Positions 8,702-16,866 of a stretch of 57,419 nt of DNA are shown one piece after another. The notes under the pieces were generated by a model. The model was given only the letters and a program-made list of their open reading frames with translations, was not told the origin of the DNA and searched no databases. Position 1 is the stretch's first letter. Each line of letters begins with the position of its first letter. A program made the translations under genes and the position numbers. This DNA is from CAYFZR01 sp964347835 [NCBI: uncultured archaeon] (GTDB lineage Archaea; CAYFZR01), in the NCBI GenBank assembly GCA_964347835.1, contig CAYFZR010000053.1, positions 1 to 57,419 on the forward strand. Direction: 5' to 3'.

Positions 8702-8827
8702 GGGGGTGTAGAGAGGGGGTGATGCACAATAATCGAAGATTATTGGCACGCCCAAAATCTATGATTTTGGTGCGTAAGGTAAGATAGGATAAAGTCAGTA
8801 TAAAATTAAATATTACCCCCTTCTAAT
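8702..8827 (+). repeat. Repeat R2, copy 1 (filled with hairpin module)
   Basis: Begins GGGGGTGTAGAGAGGGGGT and ends TATTACCCCCTTCTAAT, with AAGATAGGATAA in the middle. The same flanks occur at 29108-29181. Here a hairpin module (8724-8773) separates the left end from the AAGATAGGATAA block, while in the other copy these are nearly adjacent. The GGGGGT and ACCCCC ends are mutually complementary. Confidence 0.75.
8724..8773 (+). repeat. Two-hairpin module R1, copy 1 (complete)
   Basis: A 50-nt module: GCAC, then hairpin AATAATC / GAA loop / GATTATT, then linker GGCACGCC, then hairpin CAAAATC / TAT loop / GATTTTG, then GTGC closing the first four bases. Both arms have 7-bp stems with 3-nt loops. 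The same dimensions occur in the copy at 48233-48284 with different stem sequences. Confidence 0.8.
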
Positions 8828-8841
8828 TATAAATAAAAATA

Positions 8842-8850
8842 CTTATATTT
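8842..8850 (+). promoter_or_regulatory. trkA promoter TATA box
   Basis: CTTATATTT centred about 24 nt before the trkA ATG, so the transcript would be leaderless or nearly so. A weak GAGG lies between them. Confidence 0.45.
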
Positions 8851-8869
8851 CATAGGAAATATTGAGGTT

Positions 8870-10207
8870 ATGCGGATTATAATTGGCGGTGCTGGAGAGA
8901 CGGGGAGAAATCTTGCGGCAGCATTTGTAGAAAAGGGTCAGGACGTAATCATCATCGAAAAAGATATAGAAGTATGCAATAAATTAAAAGAAGAAATTGA
9001 TGCCCTTATTATCCCAGGAAATTGCGCCAGTTACAAAACTTTTGAGTTATCAAATCTTGAGAGATCAGATCTATTTATCGCTACGACAGACAAAGACGAA
9101 GTAAACATCCTCGCCTGTATGGTCTCAAAGCACTTCAACATAAATAAGACAATTTGCAGAATCAGTAATCTTGAGTATCTCGATAAACCTATAAGTTCTG
9201 CTCCAAAATTTAAGAACTTAGGCATAGATCTAGCCATGTCTCCGGAGTTGATATCTTCGGAAAAGATTGCCAGAATCTTGAAACATAGATACGCCATTGA
9301 CGTCGAATATTTTTCTGAAAAAGATATTCAGATGATAGAATTTCCCATTCTAAATTCAAATATAGATGATCACTCTTTAGAGGAGAAAATTTTCCCGAAC
9401 GAGAGCATAGTAGTAGGAATAAGCAGAGGAGATCAGTTAATAATCCCTAGAGGGAAAGATAAAATATTCTTAAATGATAAGGTAGTTCTCCTCGCAAAAT
9501 CTGAAATTGGTCCTCTCCTAGAAGCTATCTGCAGTGGAATACCCGATTCAAAGCCGGTCAGCAAGGTGATGATAGTAGGGGCTGGAACAATAGGTTATTA
9601 TCTTGCAAAATTACTTAGTGAAAAAGGAATAAGAACCATATTGATCGAAAAAGATAAAAAAATAGCTGAAAATAGGGCTAAAGAGTTACCAAAAGTACTG
9701 GTACTTTTTGCAGATGGTAAAAACATAGACGTGATGAGTTCTGAAAAAGGGATCGATGCGTACGTAGCATGCACCGGGAGCGATGAGACAAATCTCTTGG
9801 GATGTATACTAGCCAAAAGATTGGGAATTACAAAAACCATTGCCTTGGTGCACAATCCAAGTCACCAATTACACTTTGAGATGGGGGGCATAGATTCAGT
9901 CATATGTCCTAGATTAGAAATCGTAAGTGAAGTCTTGAAATTTACGAGAGAGACTGAAATATTGTCTCTAAGTTTTCTTAAGGGGAAGAGAGCGGAAATA
10001 GTTGAATTTTTGGTATCTGAGGATAAAAAAATTGTAGGGAAACAATTAAAAGACATAAAAATGCCAAAAGACTCTATTATAGGAATGATTTTTAGGGAAG
10101 ATAAAACCATCATACCAAGCGGAAATGAAATAATGAATGCGAGAGATAAAGTGATCGTGTTTACTCTAGCGAATTACATTGAGGATGTAGAGAGCATATT
10201 TACGTGA
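8870..10207 (+). CDS. trkA: Trk potassium uptake regulatory subunit TrkA
   Basis: A cytoplasmic NAD-binding subunit gating the TrkH potassium channel. The 445 residues form two Rossmann (RCK/TrkA-N) plus TrkA-C repeats. The first begins RIIIGGAGETGRNLA and the second, near residue 230, KVMIVGAGTIGYYLAKLL. Each is followed by an acidic strand end (IIEKD, LIEKD) that binds NAD ribose. The trkH gene starts 6 nt after the stop, forming a two-gene operon for potassium uptake. Confidence 0.95.
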   Translation: MRIIIGGAGETGRNLAAAFVEKGQDVIIIEKDIEVCNKLKEEIDALIIPGNCASYKTFELSNLERSDLFIATTDKDEVNILACMVSKHFNINKTICRISNLEYLDKPISSAPKFKNLGIDLAMSPELISSEKIARILKHRYAIDVEYFSEKDIQMIEFPILNSNIDDHSLEEKIFPNESIVVGISRGDQLIIPRGKDKIFLNDKVVLLAKSEIGPLLEAICSGIPDSKPVSKVMIVGAGTIGYYLAKLLSEKGIRTILIEKDKKIAENRAKELPKVLVLFADGKNIDVMSSEKGIDAYVACTGSDETNLLGCILAKRLGITKTIALVHNPSHQLHFEMGGIDSVICPRLEIVSEVLKFTRETEILSLSFLKGKRAEIVEFLVSEDKKIVGKQLKDIKMPKDSIIGMIFREDKTIIPSGNEIMNARDKVIVFTLANYIEDVESIFT

Positions 10208-10213
10208 TTTTTC

Positions 10214-11659
10214 ATGCCTGTTAGGGAAGTTATCAGATCTCTAGGCACGATAACAAAGTTTTTTGGAGTTTTATTTGTTCTTCCAACTTTTGTTGCTATA
10301 TTATATAAAGAAACTGATCCTGCTCTAGTATTCCTTTCCGTCGGGGCTTCCGCAATTTTAATCGGAAAAATTCTAGAGAAAATTGGTCTCAAATTTGAGG
10401 AGATCCATATCAGAGAAGGTTTCATAATCGTTGCTCTCAGTTGGCTTGTTGTAGCATTCTTTGGTTCATTGCCTTTCTATTTTACCCATGTGATGTCAAA
10501 TTTTTATGATGCGTTCTTCGAGGCAATGTCAGGCATAACAACTACGGGTGCTACAGTCGTTGTCAATATGGACGCGATACCTCGAAGCGTCTTATTCTGG
10601 AGAGGATTAATCCAATGGGTCGGCGGTATGGGTATTATTGTCCTCTCTATAGCTGTTTTACCAGAATTAACGGTTGTCGGAAGACATCTCTTCAGAGCAG
10701 AAGTTCCTGGAGTGGCAACAGAGAAAATAGTGCCTAGAATTAGAAATACTGCAATTATTTTATGGTCTGTCTATGCATTGATTTCTTTTGGAGAAATACT
10801 GCTCTTAAAAATCGCTGGAATGTCGATTTATGATGCAGTTTGCCATACTTTTACCACTATGGCTACTGGTGGTTTTTCTACAAGATTGCAGAGCATAGGA
10901 TATTACAATAGTCCTTTAATCGAATTTATAATATGCATATTCATGTTCATTGCAGGCACTAACTTCGCCCTACACTACCACGGAGTACGGGGCAATGTGA
11001 GGGTATACCTAAGAGATCCAGAATTTAAATTTTATTTAACAGTGGTTATTATCTCCGTATCTTTAGTTTTTTTGAATTTGTATCTCAGGGATGTATACGA
11101 TCCTTTCTCAGCTTTTAGGTATTCTCTCTTTCAAGTCACATCTATTCTTACAACCACGGGATATACCACCGCTAACTTTAATAATTGGACAGATTTCTCC
11201 AAAATGGCTCTCCTTCTCCTGATGTTCGTCGGAGGTTGTGCAGGCTCTACAGGAGGATCAATTAAAAACATAAGATTATTTTTGATGTTGAAACTCGTTC
11301 ATCGCGAAATTCGTAAACTTGTATATCCGAGTGCAGTTATCCCCCTGAGAATAGGAGATGATGTCGTCTCCGATGATGTTGTTATAAATGTTGGAGCCTT
11401 TTTCTTTCTTTATTTGGTTGTATTTATTTTATCAACCCTCATCGTTGCTTTTCACGGATACGACCTGATTACATCCATATCTGCTGTTGCTGCTACTCAA
11501 GGAAATGTTGGTCCAGGTTTAGGGCTTGTTGGACCTACTTTTAACTATGCATTTTTCTCGCCACAAATAAAACTGCTATTGGCTATGTGCATGTGGATAG
11601 GCCGTTTAGAACTTTTTACCGTTATATTGCTTCTTTTCCCGAGCACATGGAGGGCTTAA
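10214..11659 (+). CDS. trkH: Trk potassium uptake membrane subunit TrkH
   Basis: A 481-residue integral membrane protein that forms the potassium pathway. The four pore-loop filters are visible in order: ITTTGATV, TMATGGFST, LTTTGYTT and AATQGNVGPG. Each is flanked by hydrophobic helices in the M1-P-M2 pattern. GGCAGSTGGSIKNIR between the third and fourth repeats matches the TrkH intramembrane loop. It follows trkA by 6 nt and converges with the aminotransferase gene 4 nt later. Confidence 0.95.
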   Translation: MPVREVIRSLGTITKFFGVLFVLPTFVAILYKETDPALVFLSVGASAILIGKILEKIGLKFEEIHIREGFIIVALSWLVVAFFGSLPFYFTHVMSNFYDAFFEAMSGITTTGATVVVNMDAIPRSVLFWRGLIQWVGGMGIIVLSIAVLPELTVVGRHLFRAEVPGVATEKIVPRIRNTAIILWSVYALISFGEILLLKIAGMSIYDAVCHTFTTMATGGFSTRLQSIGYYNSPLIEFIICIFMFIAGTNFALHYHGVRGNVRVYLRDPEFKFYLTVVIISVSLVFLNLYLRDVYDPFSAFRYSLFQVTSILTTTGYTTANFNNWTDFSKMALLLLMFVGGCAGSTGGSIKNIRLFLMLKLVHREIRKLVYPSAVIPLRIGDDVVSDDVVINVGAFFFLYLVVFILSTLIVAFHGYDLITSISAVAATQGNVGPGLGLVGPTFNYAFFSPQIKLLLAMCMWIGRLELFTVILLLFPSTWRA

Positions 11660-11663
11660 GGGA

Positions 11664-12854
11664 TCACTTAAGTTTCTTTAGAAAAGATTCCATCCTAGAT
11701 ATTGCCTCGTTTATTGATTCCCTCGAGGCAGCGTAAGCGCATCTAATGAATCCTTCACCAGCACTCCCGAATGCATCTCCTGGTACTACTGCAACCTTTT
11801 TCTCTTTAAGTAATCTTTCTGCAAATTCTTTTGAGGTGAGGCCCGAGATGTCGATGGAGGGAAATGCGTAGAAGGCTCCTTTAGGCTCAAAGGTATAAAG
11901 TCCGATATTATTTAATCCCTTTACTATTAGTCTCCTCCTCCTATTGTATTCTCTGACCATGGCCTTCATCTCATTCTCACCGTTCTGAATTGCTTCTATT
12001 GCAGCTAATTGACCTGTTATGGGTGCGCATAGCATACTATACTGATGGATCTTCATTATAGCCTCTATTATATCGGGGTTAGATGCTACATAACCTATCC
12101 GGAAACCTGTCATTGCGTATGCCTTAGAAAACCCGTTCAACAATATTGTTTTCTCCTGCATACCATTTAAGGAGGAGAAACAGGTGTGCTTACCCTCGTA
12201 AGTGAGTTTGTCGTAGATTTCGTCAGAGATTACTATTAAATTGTGTTCATTTACAACATCAGCGATTTCTTCCAGATCTTTTTTTCCCATGGCAGCACCA
12301 GTAGGATTATTTGGATAGCCAATTACTATCGCCTTTGTTCTTTCCGTTATTTTTTCTTCAATCTGCTCAGGGGTTACCTTAAACTCGTTTGATAGGTTTG
12401 TTGGAACTTCAATAGGTGTTGCGCCAGCCATAATTATACAAGGTTTGTACATAACATAGCACGGCTCAGGTAAGATTACCTCGTCTCCGATGTCAGCGAT
12501 TGCTCTTACTGCCAAATCGTATCCTTCGCTGACACCTGTGGTAATCAACAACTGGTCAGAAGGATCATAATAAACAGAATAGTCATTATACAGTTCTTGA
12601 GAAATAGCCTGTCTCAACTCGAGCAAACCATAGTTGGACGTGTATGAAGTATATCCCTTCTCAAGAGAGTAAATAGCGGCTTCTCTTATGTGCCAGGGTG
12701 TAACAAAGTCAGGCTCGCCCACCCCTAGTGAGACGACATCTTCCATTCCCATTACTAATTCAAAAAATGCACGTATTCCAGAAGGTGGTACCTTTCTTAT
12801 TCGATCTGAAATCATGGATTCGCCTGGTACCTTTTTTACTCGATCTGTAATCAT
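11664..12854 (-). CDS. Class I aminotransferase (aspartate/aromatic family)
   Basis: A PLP-dependent aminotransferase of 396 residues. PLP lysine lies in FSKAYAMTGFRIGY, with the YPNNPTG and SDEIYDKL motifs before it. The start overlaps the upstream Lrp gene (ATGA), so both are translated together. The N-terminus is odd: MITDRVKKVP is followed 13 residues later by MISDRIRKVP, an imperfect tandem duplication that includes a second ATG in a similar context. Most family members begin like the second copy, so translation may start at either ATG. Substrate is not decided by the sequence; aspartate, alanine or aromatic amino acids are possible. Confidence 0.9.
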   Translation of the reverse strand: MITDRVKKVPGESMISDRIRKVPPSGIRAFFELVMGMEDVVSLGVGEPDFVTPWHIREAAIYSLEKGYTSYTSNYGLLELRQAISQELYNDYSVYYDPSDQLLITTGVSEGYDLAVRAIADIGDEVILPEPCYVMYKPCIIMAGATPIEVPTNLSNEFKVTPEQIEEKITERTKAIVIGYPNNPTGAAMGKKDLEEIADVVNEHNLIVISDEIYDKLTYEGKHTCFSSLNGMQEKTILLNGFSKAYAMTGFRIGYVASNPDIIEAIMKIHQYSMLCAPITGQLAAIEAIQNGENEMKAMVREYNRRRRLIVKGLNNIGLYTFEPKGAFYAFPSIDISGLTSKEFAERLLKEKKVAVVPGDAFGSAGEGFIRCAYAASRESINEAISRMESFLKKLK

Positions 12855-13342
12855 GGAGTCACCACCAGCCTCTTGTTATCCTCTTTTTCGAAAATAATGT
12901 CTCCATCTTCTTTATATTTTTTCAATAGGAAGTGTGTAAAGGTACCTCCTACCTGTTCTAATGGAGCCAATTTTTCCGCTACAAAAAATGCTACGTCTCT
13001 CATGGTCTTTCCTTCTACGAGTACTGTGAGGTCATATTCTCCTGAAACTAAATAAATCGTTCTTACTTCGGAAAAGTTTGCTATTCTTTCAGCAGGATGA
13101 TCATAACCAGTTCCTCTCGCAGGGGTAACCTTTACATCTATTAGGGCATAAACCTTCTCTTCTCCGATCCTTTCCCAGTCAACCACTGCTTTATATCTTC
13201 TTATTATGCCCTCTTTTTCTAAATTATATATTGTTTTTTCGACTTTCTCTTCAGATATGTTTAGCATTGTGGCGATTTCTTTTCTGCTTGTCTTTGCATC
13301 ACGCTCTAATATATACAGAATCTCTTTTGTTGTCTCATCCAT
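12851..13342 (-). CDS. Lrp/AsnC-family transcriptional regulator
   Basis: A 163-residue regulator with an N-terminal winged helix-turn-helix (KTSRKEIATMLNISEEKVEKTIYNL, in parts KTSRKEIATML and NISEEKVEKTI) and a C-terminal RAM ligand-binding domain (VSGEYDLTVLVEG). I start at the ATG at 13342 because GAGGTGA lies 6 nt upstream; a GTG inside that site would be an alternative. The gene overlaps the aminotransferase by 4 nt, suggesting the regulator senses the amino acid handled by that enzyme. An inverted repeat between its TATA box and start suggests self-control. Confidence 0.9.
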   Translation of the reverse strand: MDETTKEILYILERDAKTSRKEIATMLNISEEKVEKTIYNLEKEGIIRRYKAVVDWERIGEEKVYALIDVKVTPARGTGYDHPAERIANFSEVRTIYLVSGEYDLTVLVEGKTMRDVAFFVAEKLAPLEQVGGTFTHFLLKKYKEDGDIIFEKEDNKRLVVTP

Positions 13343-13356
13343 CGAAATCACCTCTA

Positions 13357-13372
13357 ATTACCCTTAGGTAAT
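13357..13372. promoter_or_regulatory. Candidate operator of the Lrp gene
   Basis: ATTACCCTTAGGTAAT is a 6-4-6 inverted repeat (ATTACC and GGTAAT). It sits just downstream of the likely start site of the Lrp gene, where autorepression would be expected. Length and symmetry fit Lrp-family sites; binding is inferred. Confidence 0.45.
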
Positions 13373-13398
13373 GCACGCCTAACATAATTAAAGTTTAC

Positions 13399-13409
13399 GA
13401 TATAAACAT
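13399..13409 (-). promoter_or_regulatory. TATA box of the Lrp gene
   Basis: On the minus strand this contains GTTTATATCG. It would place transcription start near 13378, just before the inverted repeat at 13357-13372. Confidence 0.45.
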
Positions 13410-13587
13410 GATCGCCAATGATTTTTAGGTTAGAGTACTTTACCATATACCCCCATATTGAATAATGGTTTTACATTGATGTGTATACTTTCTAACTAAC
13501 TTAACTAGATATCGATACACTTTACCATTGCATAAATGTTAAGCAATTTGTCACTTGATCCTTACTAACCTCTCATTTTTCCATAAA

Positions 13588-13597
13588 ACTTATATAC
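13588..13597 (+). promoter_or_regulatory. Histone promoter TATA box
   Basis: ACTTATATAC preceded by an A-rich BRE-like stretch. The expected start near 13622 gives a leader of about 55 nt that ends with a strong GGAGGTGA ribosome binding site. Confidence 0.55.
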
Positions 13598-13676
13598 TAA
13601 GAGATTGAGAAAAAGTTATTGTGCTCTGTCGTATGAGCTAGTAAGTATAGGAAAGGTTAGCTGGAGGTGAAAACAT

Positions 13677-13883
13677 ATGGCGGAGTTGCCCATAGCACCA
13701 GTCGATAGGATTGTGAGGAAGGCAGGTGCAGAGCGAGTAAGTGAGGATGCAAAAGAAGCATTGGCTGAACTCTTAGAAGAGTATGGAGTTGGAATTGCTC
13801 AAGAAGCTGTTAAACTGGCTAAACACGCTGGAAGAAAAACTGTAAAAGCCATAGACATAAAACTCGCCGTAAAACGCGCTTAA
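13677..13883 (+). CDS. Archaeal histone (HMf type)
   Basis: A 68-residue histone-fold protein that dimerises and wraps DNA. It has the typical archaeal sequence: [20 protein letters not shown] (first helix and loop), the central long helix, and a C-terminal [17 protein letters not shown] helix. There are no tails. It has its own strong promoter and ribosome binding site, as expected for an abundant protein, and is followed by a T-rich terminator. Confidence 0.97.
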   Translation: MAELPIAPVDRIVRKAGAERVSEDAKEALAELLEEYGVGIAQEAVKLAKHAGRKTVKAIDIKLAVKRA

Positions 13884-13890
13884 TCCTTCC

Positions 13891-13907
13891 ATTTTTTTAT
13901 TTTTTTA
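13891..13907 (+). terminator. T-rich terminator of the histone gene
   Basis: Two runs of T (ATTTTTTTATTTTTTTA) lie right after the histone stop codon. Such oligo-T tracts end archaeal transcription. They also overlap the 3' end of the convergent radical SAM gene. Confidence 0.5.
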
Positions 13908-14928
13908 TATAACCTCCAACAATTGGTATTTCCTCGCCACACCCACATTTTTTATCGACGATATTGTACTCCAGAACCCTATATCCATGCCTTTTTATCA
14001 ACAAAGAATTACATTTCGGACAATATGTGTTTTCAAATTCATGTCCAATAACGTTTCCTAAATAAGGAAAAAGAATTCCTTCTTTTTTTGCGGTCTCGTA
14101 TGCGTATGTCAGAGTCTTTAGTGATGTAGGCGGATTTCCAAATTTATACGCCGGAAAATACCTCGTAAAATGGATCGGAGTGTCGGGTCCCAAATTCTCA
14201 AGGTGCTTATCGATAATCCACCTGATACATTCTCCATCGTCATTTACATTAGAAATTAAAAGACTGATCATCTCGACATGAATTTTCAACTCTTTTGCTT
14301 TTTTGGCGTTTCTCCAAATTATATTTGCATCCAGTCCTTTGCAATATTTCTCGTATACTTCTTCATCCCCCTTTATATCTATATTAATCCCGTCTAACCC
14401 GTTATCTTTAAGCATTTGAAGTGCTTCTATGGTAAGATATCCGTTTGAGACGTAAGAATTGTATAATCCGATTTCTTTGGAAAGTCTAAAACTGTCTAAA
14501 TTGAATTCATGCAAAAGAGTTGGTTCGTTTAAACTAACACACAAGCCATCATCTCCCCTTCTAAAAGCCAGATCAACAACATCTTCAGGAGAAAAATGTT
14601 TTAACTGCGCTTTATCAGGTTTGGTTTTACTTAGATTCCAGTTTTGACACCAAGGACAATCGAAGTTACACGATACCGTCGAATATGTCAAAGAACTAGA
14701 TCCGGGCCAAAAATGGAAAAATGGTTTTATTTCGATGGGTCTGCTTTCCAATGCGCTTAATTTTCCATACACAACTGAGTATAATCTCCCTTCGATATTC
14801 TTTCTGGTCCTACAGTAGCCTGCCTCTCCCAAGGCAATCTTGCATCTTCGCTCGCAAAGGTTACAAATCACCTTTTCTCCTAATTTTTTATATAAAATTG
14901 CCTCGTGAATTGAATATTTATTTACCAT
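13897..14928 (-). CDS. amrS: AmrS-like radical SAM enzyme (AmmeMemoRadiSam system)
   Basis: A 343-residue protein of the COG1180 radical SAM family. An N-terminal cysteine set CNLCERRC...CRTR precedes the SAM-cluster motif CNFDCPWC. A C-terminal zinc-ribbon-like part contains CPKC and CGCGE. This matches the radical SAM member of the AmmeMemoRadiSam gene set, whose chemistry is unresolved. The Memo and AMMECR1 partners are not adjacent. It is divergent from a second radical SAM gene with only about 50 nt between them. Confidence 0.85.
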   Translation of the reverse strand: MVNKYSIHEAILYKKLGEKVICNLCERRCKIALGEAGYCRTRKNIEGRLYSVVYGKLSALESRPIEIKPFFHFWPGSSSLTYSTVSCNFDCPWCQNWNLSKTKPDKAQLKHFSPEDVVDLAFRRGDDGLCVSLNEPTLLHEFNLDSFRLSKEIGLYNSYVSNGYLTIEALQMLKDNGLDGINIDIKGDEEVYEKYCKGLDANIIWRNAKKAKELKIHVEMISLLISNVNDDGECIRWIIDKHLENLGPDTPIHFTRYFPAYKFGNPPTSLKTLTYAYETAKKEGILFPYLGNVIGHEFENTYCPKCNSLLIKRHGYRVLEYNIVDKKCGCGEEIPIVGGYIKK

Positions 14929-14980
14929 ACATAGATTAGATACAGTTTAAAATATTAAAGTTGAGATAAAAGGAGTTCTT

Positions 14981-15676
14981 ATGTCCATTTGTATAAACAA
15001 CAAGAGAAGGTACTACAGATTCAGGGCGGACAGATTTTATGGTGGCATAGCCACCGCTGATTGCATGGGATGTAACTTGGATTGTGCTTTTTGCTGGAGT
15101 TATTATACCAAAGAAAACCCAGAAATGGGAGAATTCCATTCTCCATTGGATGTCGCATCAATACTTATTAACATAGCAAAGAAAAATGAATTTAGATACG
15201 TAAGAATAAGCGGAAACGAGCCAACTTTGTGTAAAGATCATTTATTGACGGTTATAGACGCTGTAGAAAAAAATTCTCAATTTATATTTATATTGGAAAC
15301 CAACGGAATAGAATTAGGTAAAAATGAAGATTATGTACAGGATCTAAAAGAATTTGAAAATCTGCATGTAAGGGTCTCTTTTAAGGTTGGAAATCCAAAT
15401 CACTTTGAAATAATAACAGATAGACCTAAATCATGGTTGGATTACCAATTCAAGGCGGTTGAATATTTATACAAGCATAGAGTTCCTTTTCATCCAGCCA
15501 TCGTAAAAGAATACCATGATGAATATCTCCTTAAAAGATTAATTGATATAGATCCTGATATAGCGAGTAAGCTTGAGTTCGAGAGTTTAAAAATAACTGC
15601 GCCAATTAGAAAGAGGTTGAGAAAAAGGGGTTTGCTTAAAGATGGTTCCATTCCCGTTAAATTAAACGCTTATTAG
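14981..15676 (+). CDS. Radical SAM protein, short archaeal type
   Basis: A 231-residue radical SAM protein. The cluster motif is CNLDCAFC, preceded by ATADCMG. ISGNEPTL corresponds to the SAM-binding GNEPT strand seen in activase-like members. It lacks auxiliary cysteine motifs. It is transcribed divergently from the AmrS-like gene. The reaction and target are unknown. Confidence 0.8.
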   Translation: MSICINNKRRYYRFRADRFYGGIATADCMGCNLDCAFCWSYYTKENPEMGEFHSPLDVASILINIAKKNEFRYVRISGNEPTLCKDHLLTVIDAVEKNSQFIFILETNGIELGKNEDYVQDLKEFENLHVRVSFKVGNPNHFEIITDRPKSWLDYQFKAVEYLYKHRVPFHPAIVKEYHDEYLLKRLIDIDPDIASKLEFESLKITAPIRKRLRKRGLLKDGSIPVKLNAY

Positions 15677-15728
15677 TATTAAAGTTTCAAAATTCTTAAA
15701 AAAATTATAGAAAAAAATTATTAAATTA

Positions 15729-16013
15729 TTATTTCAAGCTCTCGATTAGTTCGTCTACTGGAACTGCTGGAAATGTCATCGTAGTTATGGTTCCTCTCGC
15801 ACCAAACTTGACTGCAACCTTCATGGCGGTATCATTGTCAGGTGCTTCCAATATGTTTATGAAGTCATATGGACCAAAGAGTGCATATTGAGCAATTATT
15901 TTTACACCCAATGCTTCAACCTCTTTATTAACCTCTTTTATTCTCTCAGGTTTCTCTGCTACAGTTTCTCTACCCCTTTCAGTAAGGTTTGTCAACATTA
16001 CATATATTGGCAT
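15729..16013 (-). CDS. GYD-domain protein
   Basis: A small 94-residue protein with the GYD fold, a dimeric alpha-beta barrel like that of RAM domains. Characteristic segments are MLTNLTERG, FGPYDFINILEAPDNDTA and the T-rich strand GTITTMTFPAV. I choose the ATG at 16013 because GGAGGTGAGG sits just before it; an in-frame start farther upstream would include the promoter. Function of the family is unknown. It appears monocistronic. Confidence 0.85.
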   Translation of the reverse strand: MPIYVMLTNLTERGRETVAEKPERIKEVNKEVEALGVKIIAQYALFGPYDFINILEAPDNDTAMKVAVKFGARGTITTMTFPAVPVDELIESLK

Positions 16014-16048
16014 ACCCTCACCTCCATATCTTCTGACTTCCATTGAAC

Positions 16049-16061
16049 TATTATATATCTT
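16049..16061 (-). promoter_or_regulatory. TATA box of the GYD gene
   Basis: On the minus strand this reads AGATATATAATAG, about 40 nt upstream of the chosen ATG, and supports that start over the longer reading frame. Confidence 0.5.
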
Positions 16062-16144
16062 TTTATTAGTCATATGTCCAAATACCCTCAATTTTCAGAT
16101 TATCAACTGATTAGCATAAGAATTAAAGAATTTAAGACTTCAAA

Positions 16145-16774
16145 CTAAAGTAAAAGATCTCTCAACTCATCTAAATTACTAATCACATGATCTCCGGTTT
16201 TTTTTTCGCTTCTATCTAAGTAAAAAGCATTGATACCGAGTTTTTTTGGAATCAAAAAGTCAGAAGCCCACTGATCTCCAACATGAATCATCTCCGAAGG
16301 TTCGATTTCTAGAATCTGAATTATTTTGGAATAAAAAACCGAAGACTTCTTGACTTGATTGAAATCAGAGATAGAGGAAAAAATTTTGGTGAAATAATCT
16401 TTAAGTCCTTCTAATTCTACATCCAGAAATTCTTTAGGTGCGTTTGATGCAACCACCAACTCATATTTTTCGTCTAAATCGGTTAACACATTTGTAACTT
16501 CAGGATATATTCTTATTTTATGTTTAAAATCATTCAGAAGGTCGTTATAATTTTTATTTATGCCAAAATATTCCAACCAGTACCTCAAATTATACCACTC
16601 TATTTTATTCTTCCCAATTTTTAAATATTCTTTCAGCACATATTTTTTTGCTTGTTCGAAGCTAATTCCTTCTTTTTCGGCATAGAGTTGAGGTATCCCC
16701 TGATTCCAAACCAGATCAGTGAATATAGGATCTACCAACGTGCCATCTACATCAAAAGATACTATTCGAATCAC
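16145..16774 (-). CDS. HAD-superfamily hydrolase
   Basis: A 209-residue haloacid dehalogenase-like phosphatase. Motif I is FDVDGTLVD, motif II is VVASNAP, the motif III lysine follows in KKSS, and motif IV is HVGDQWASDFL. A helical cap lies between motifs I and II, as in subfamily I HAD enzymes. Substrate cannot be inferred. It is not clearly linked to its neighbours. Confidence 0.9.
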   Translation of the reverse strand: MIRIVSFDVDGTLVDPIFTDLVWNQGIPQLYAEKEGISFEQAKKYVLKEYLKIGKNKIEWYNLRYWLEYFGINKNYNDLLNDFKHKIRIYPEVTNVLTDLDEKYELVVASNAPKEFLDVELEGLKDYFTKIFSSISDFNQVKKSSVFYSKIIQILEIEPSEMIHVGDQWASDFLIPKKLGINAFYLDRSEKKTGDHVISNLDELRDLLL

Positions 16775-16866
16775 AATAATTTTGGGTCAAAACTTCATTT
16801 ATTAATGTTATTCTGGTAGTGAATCGCTGGTATTTTATATATCTCCCTTTAATTTATCGCCCTCTA

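Larger units (their letters stand above)
8576..8869. other. Repeat-containing intergenic region before trkA
   Basis: This 294-nt gap has no credible gene. It holds a copy of the GGGGGTGTAGAG repeat with a two-hairpin module inside it, a partial TATTACCCCC end at 8687-8700, and the trkA promoter at its right end. Confidence 0.7.
13343..13676. other. Divergent promoter region between Lrp gene and histone gene
   Basis: A 334-nt AT-rich region with no credible gene. It holds the Lrp operator and TATA box on the left and the histone promoter on the right. I see nothing in the middle part (about 13420-13580) beyond AT-rich sequence. Confidence 0.6.
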
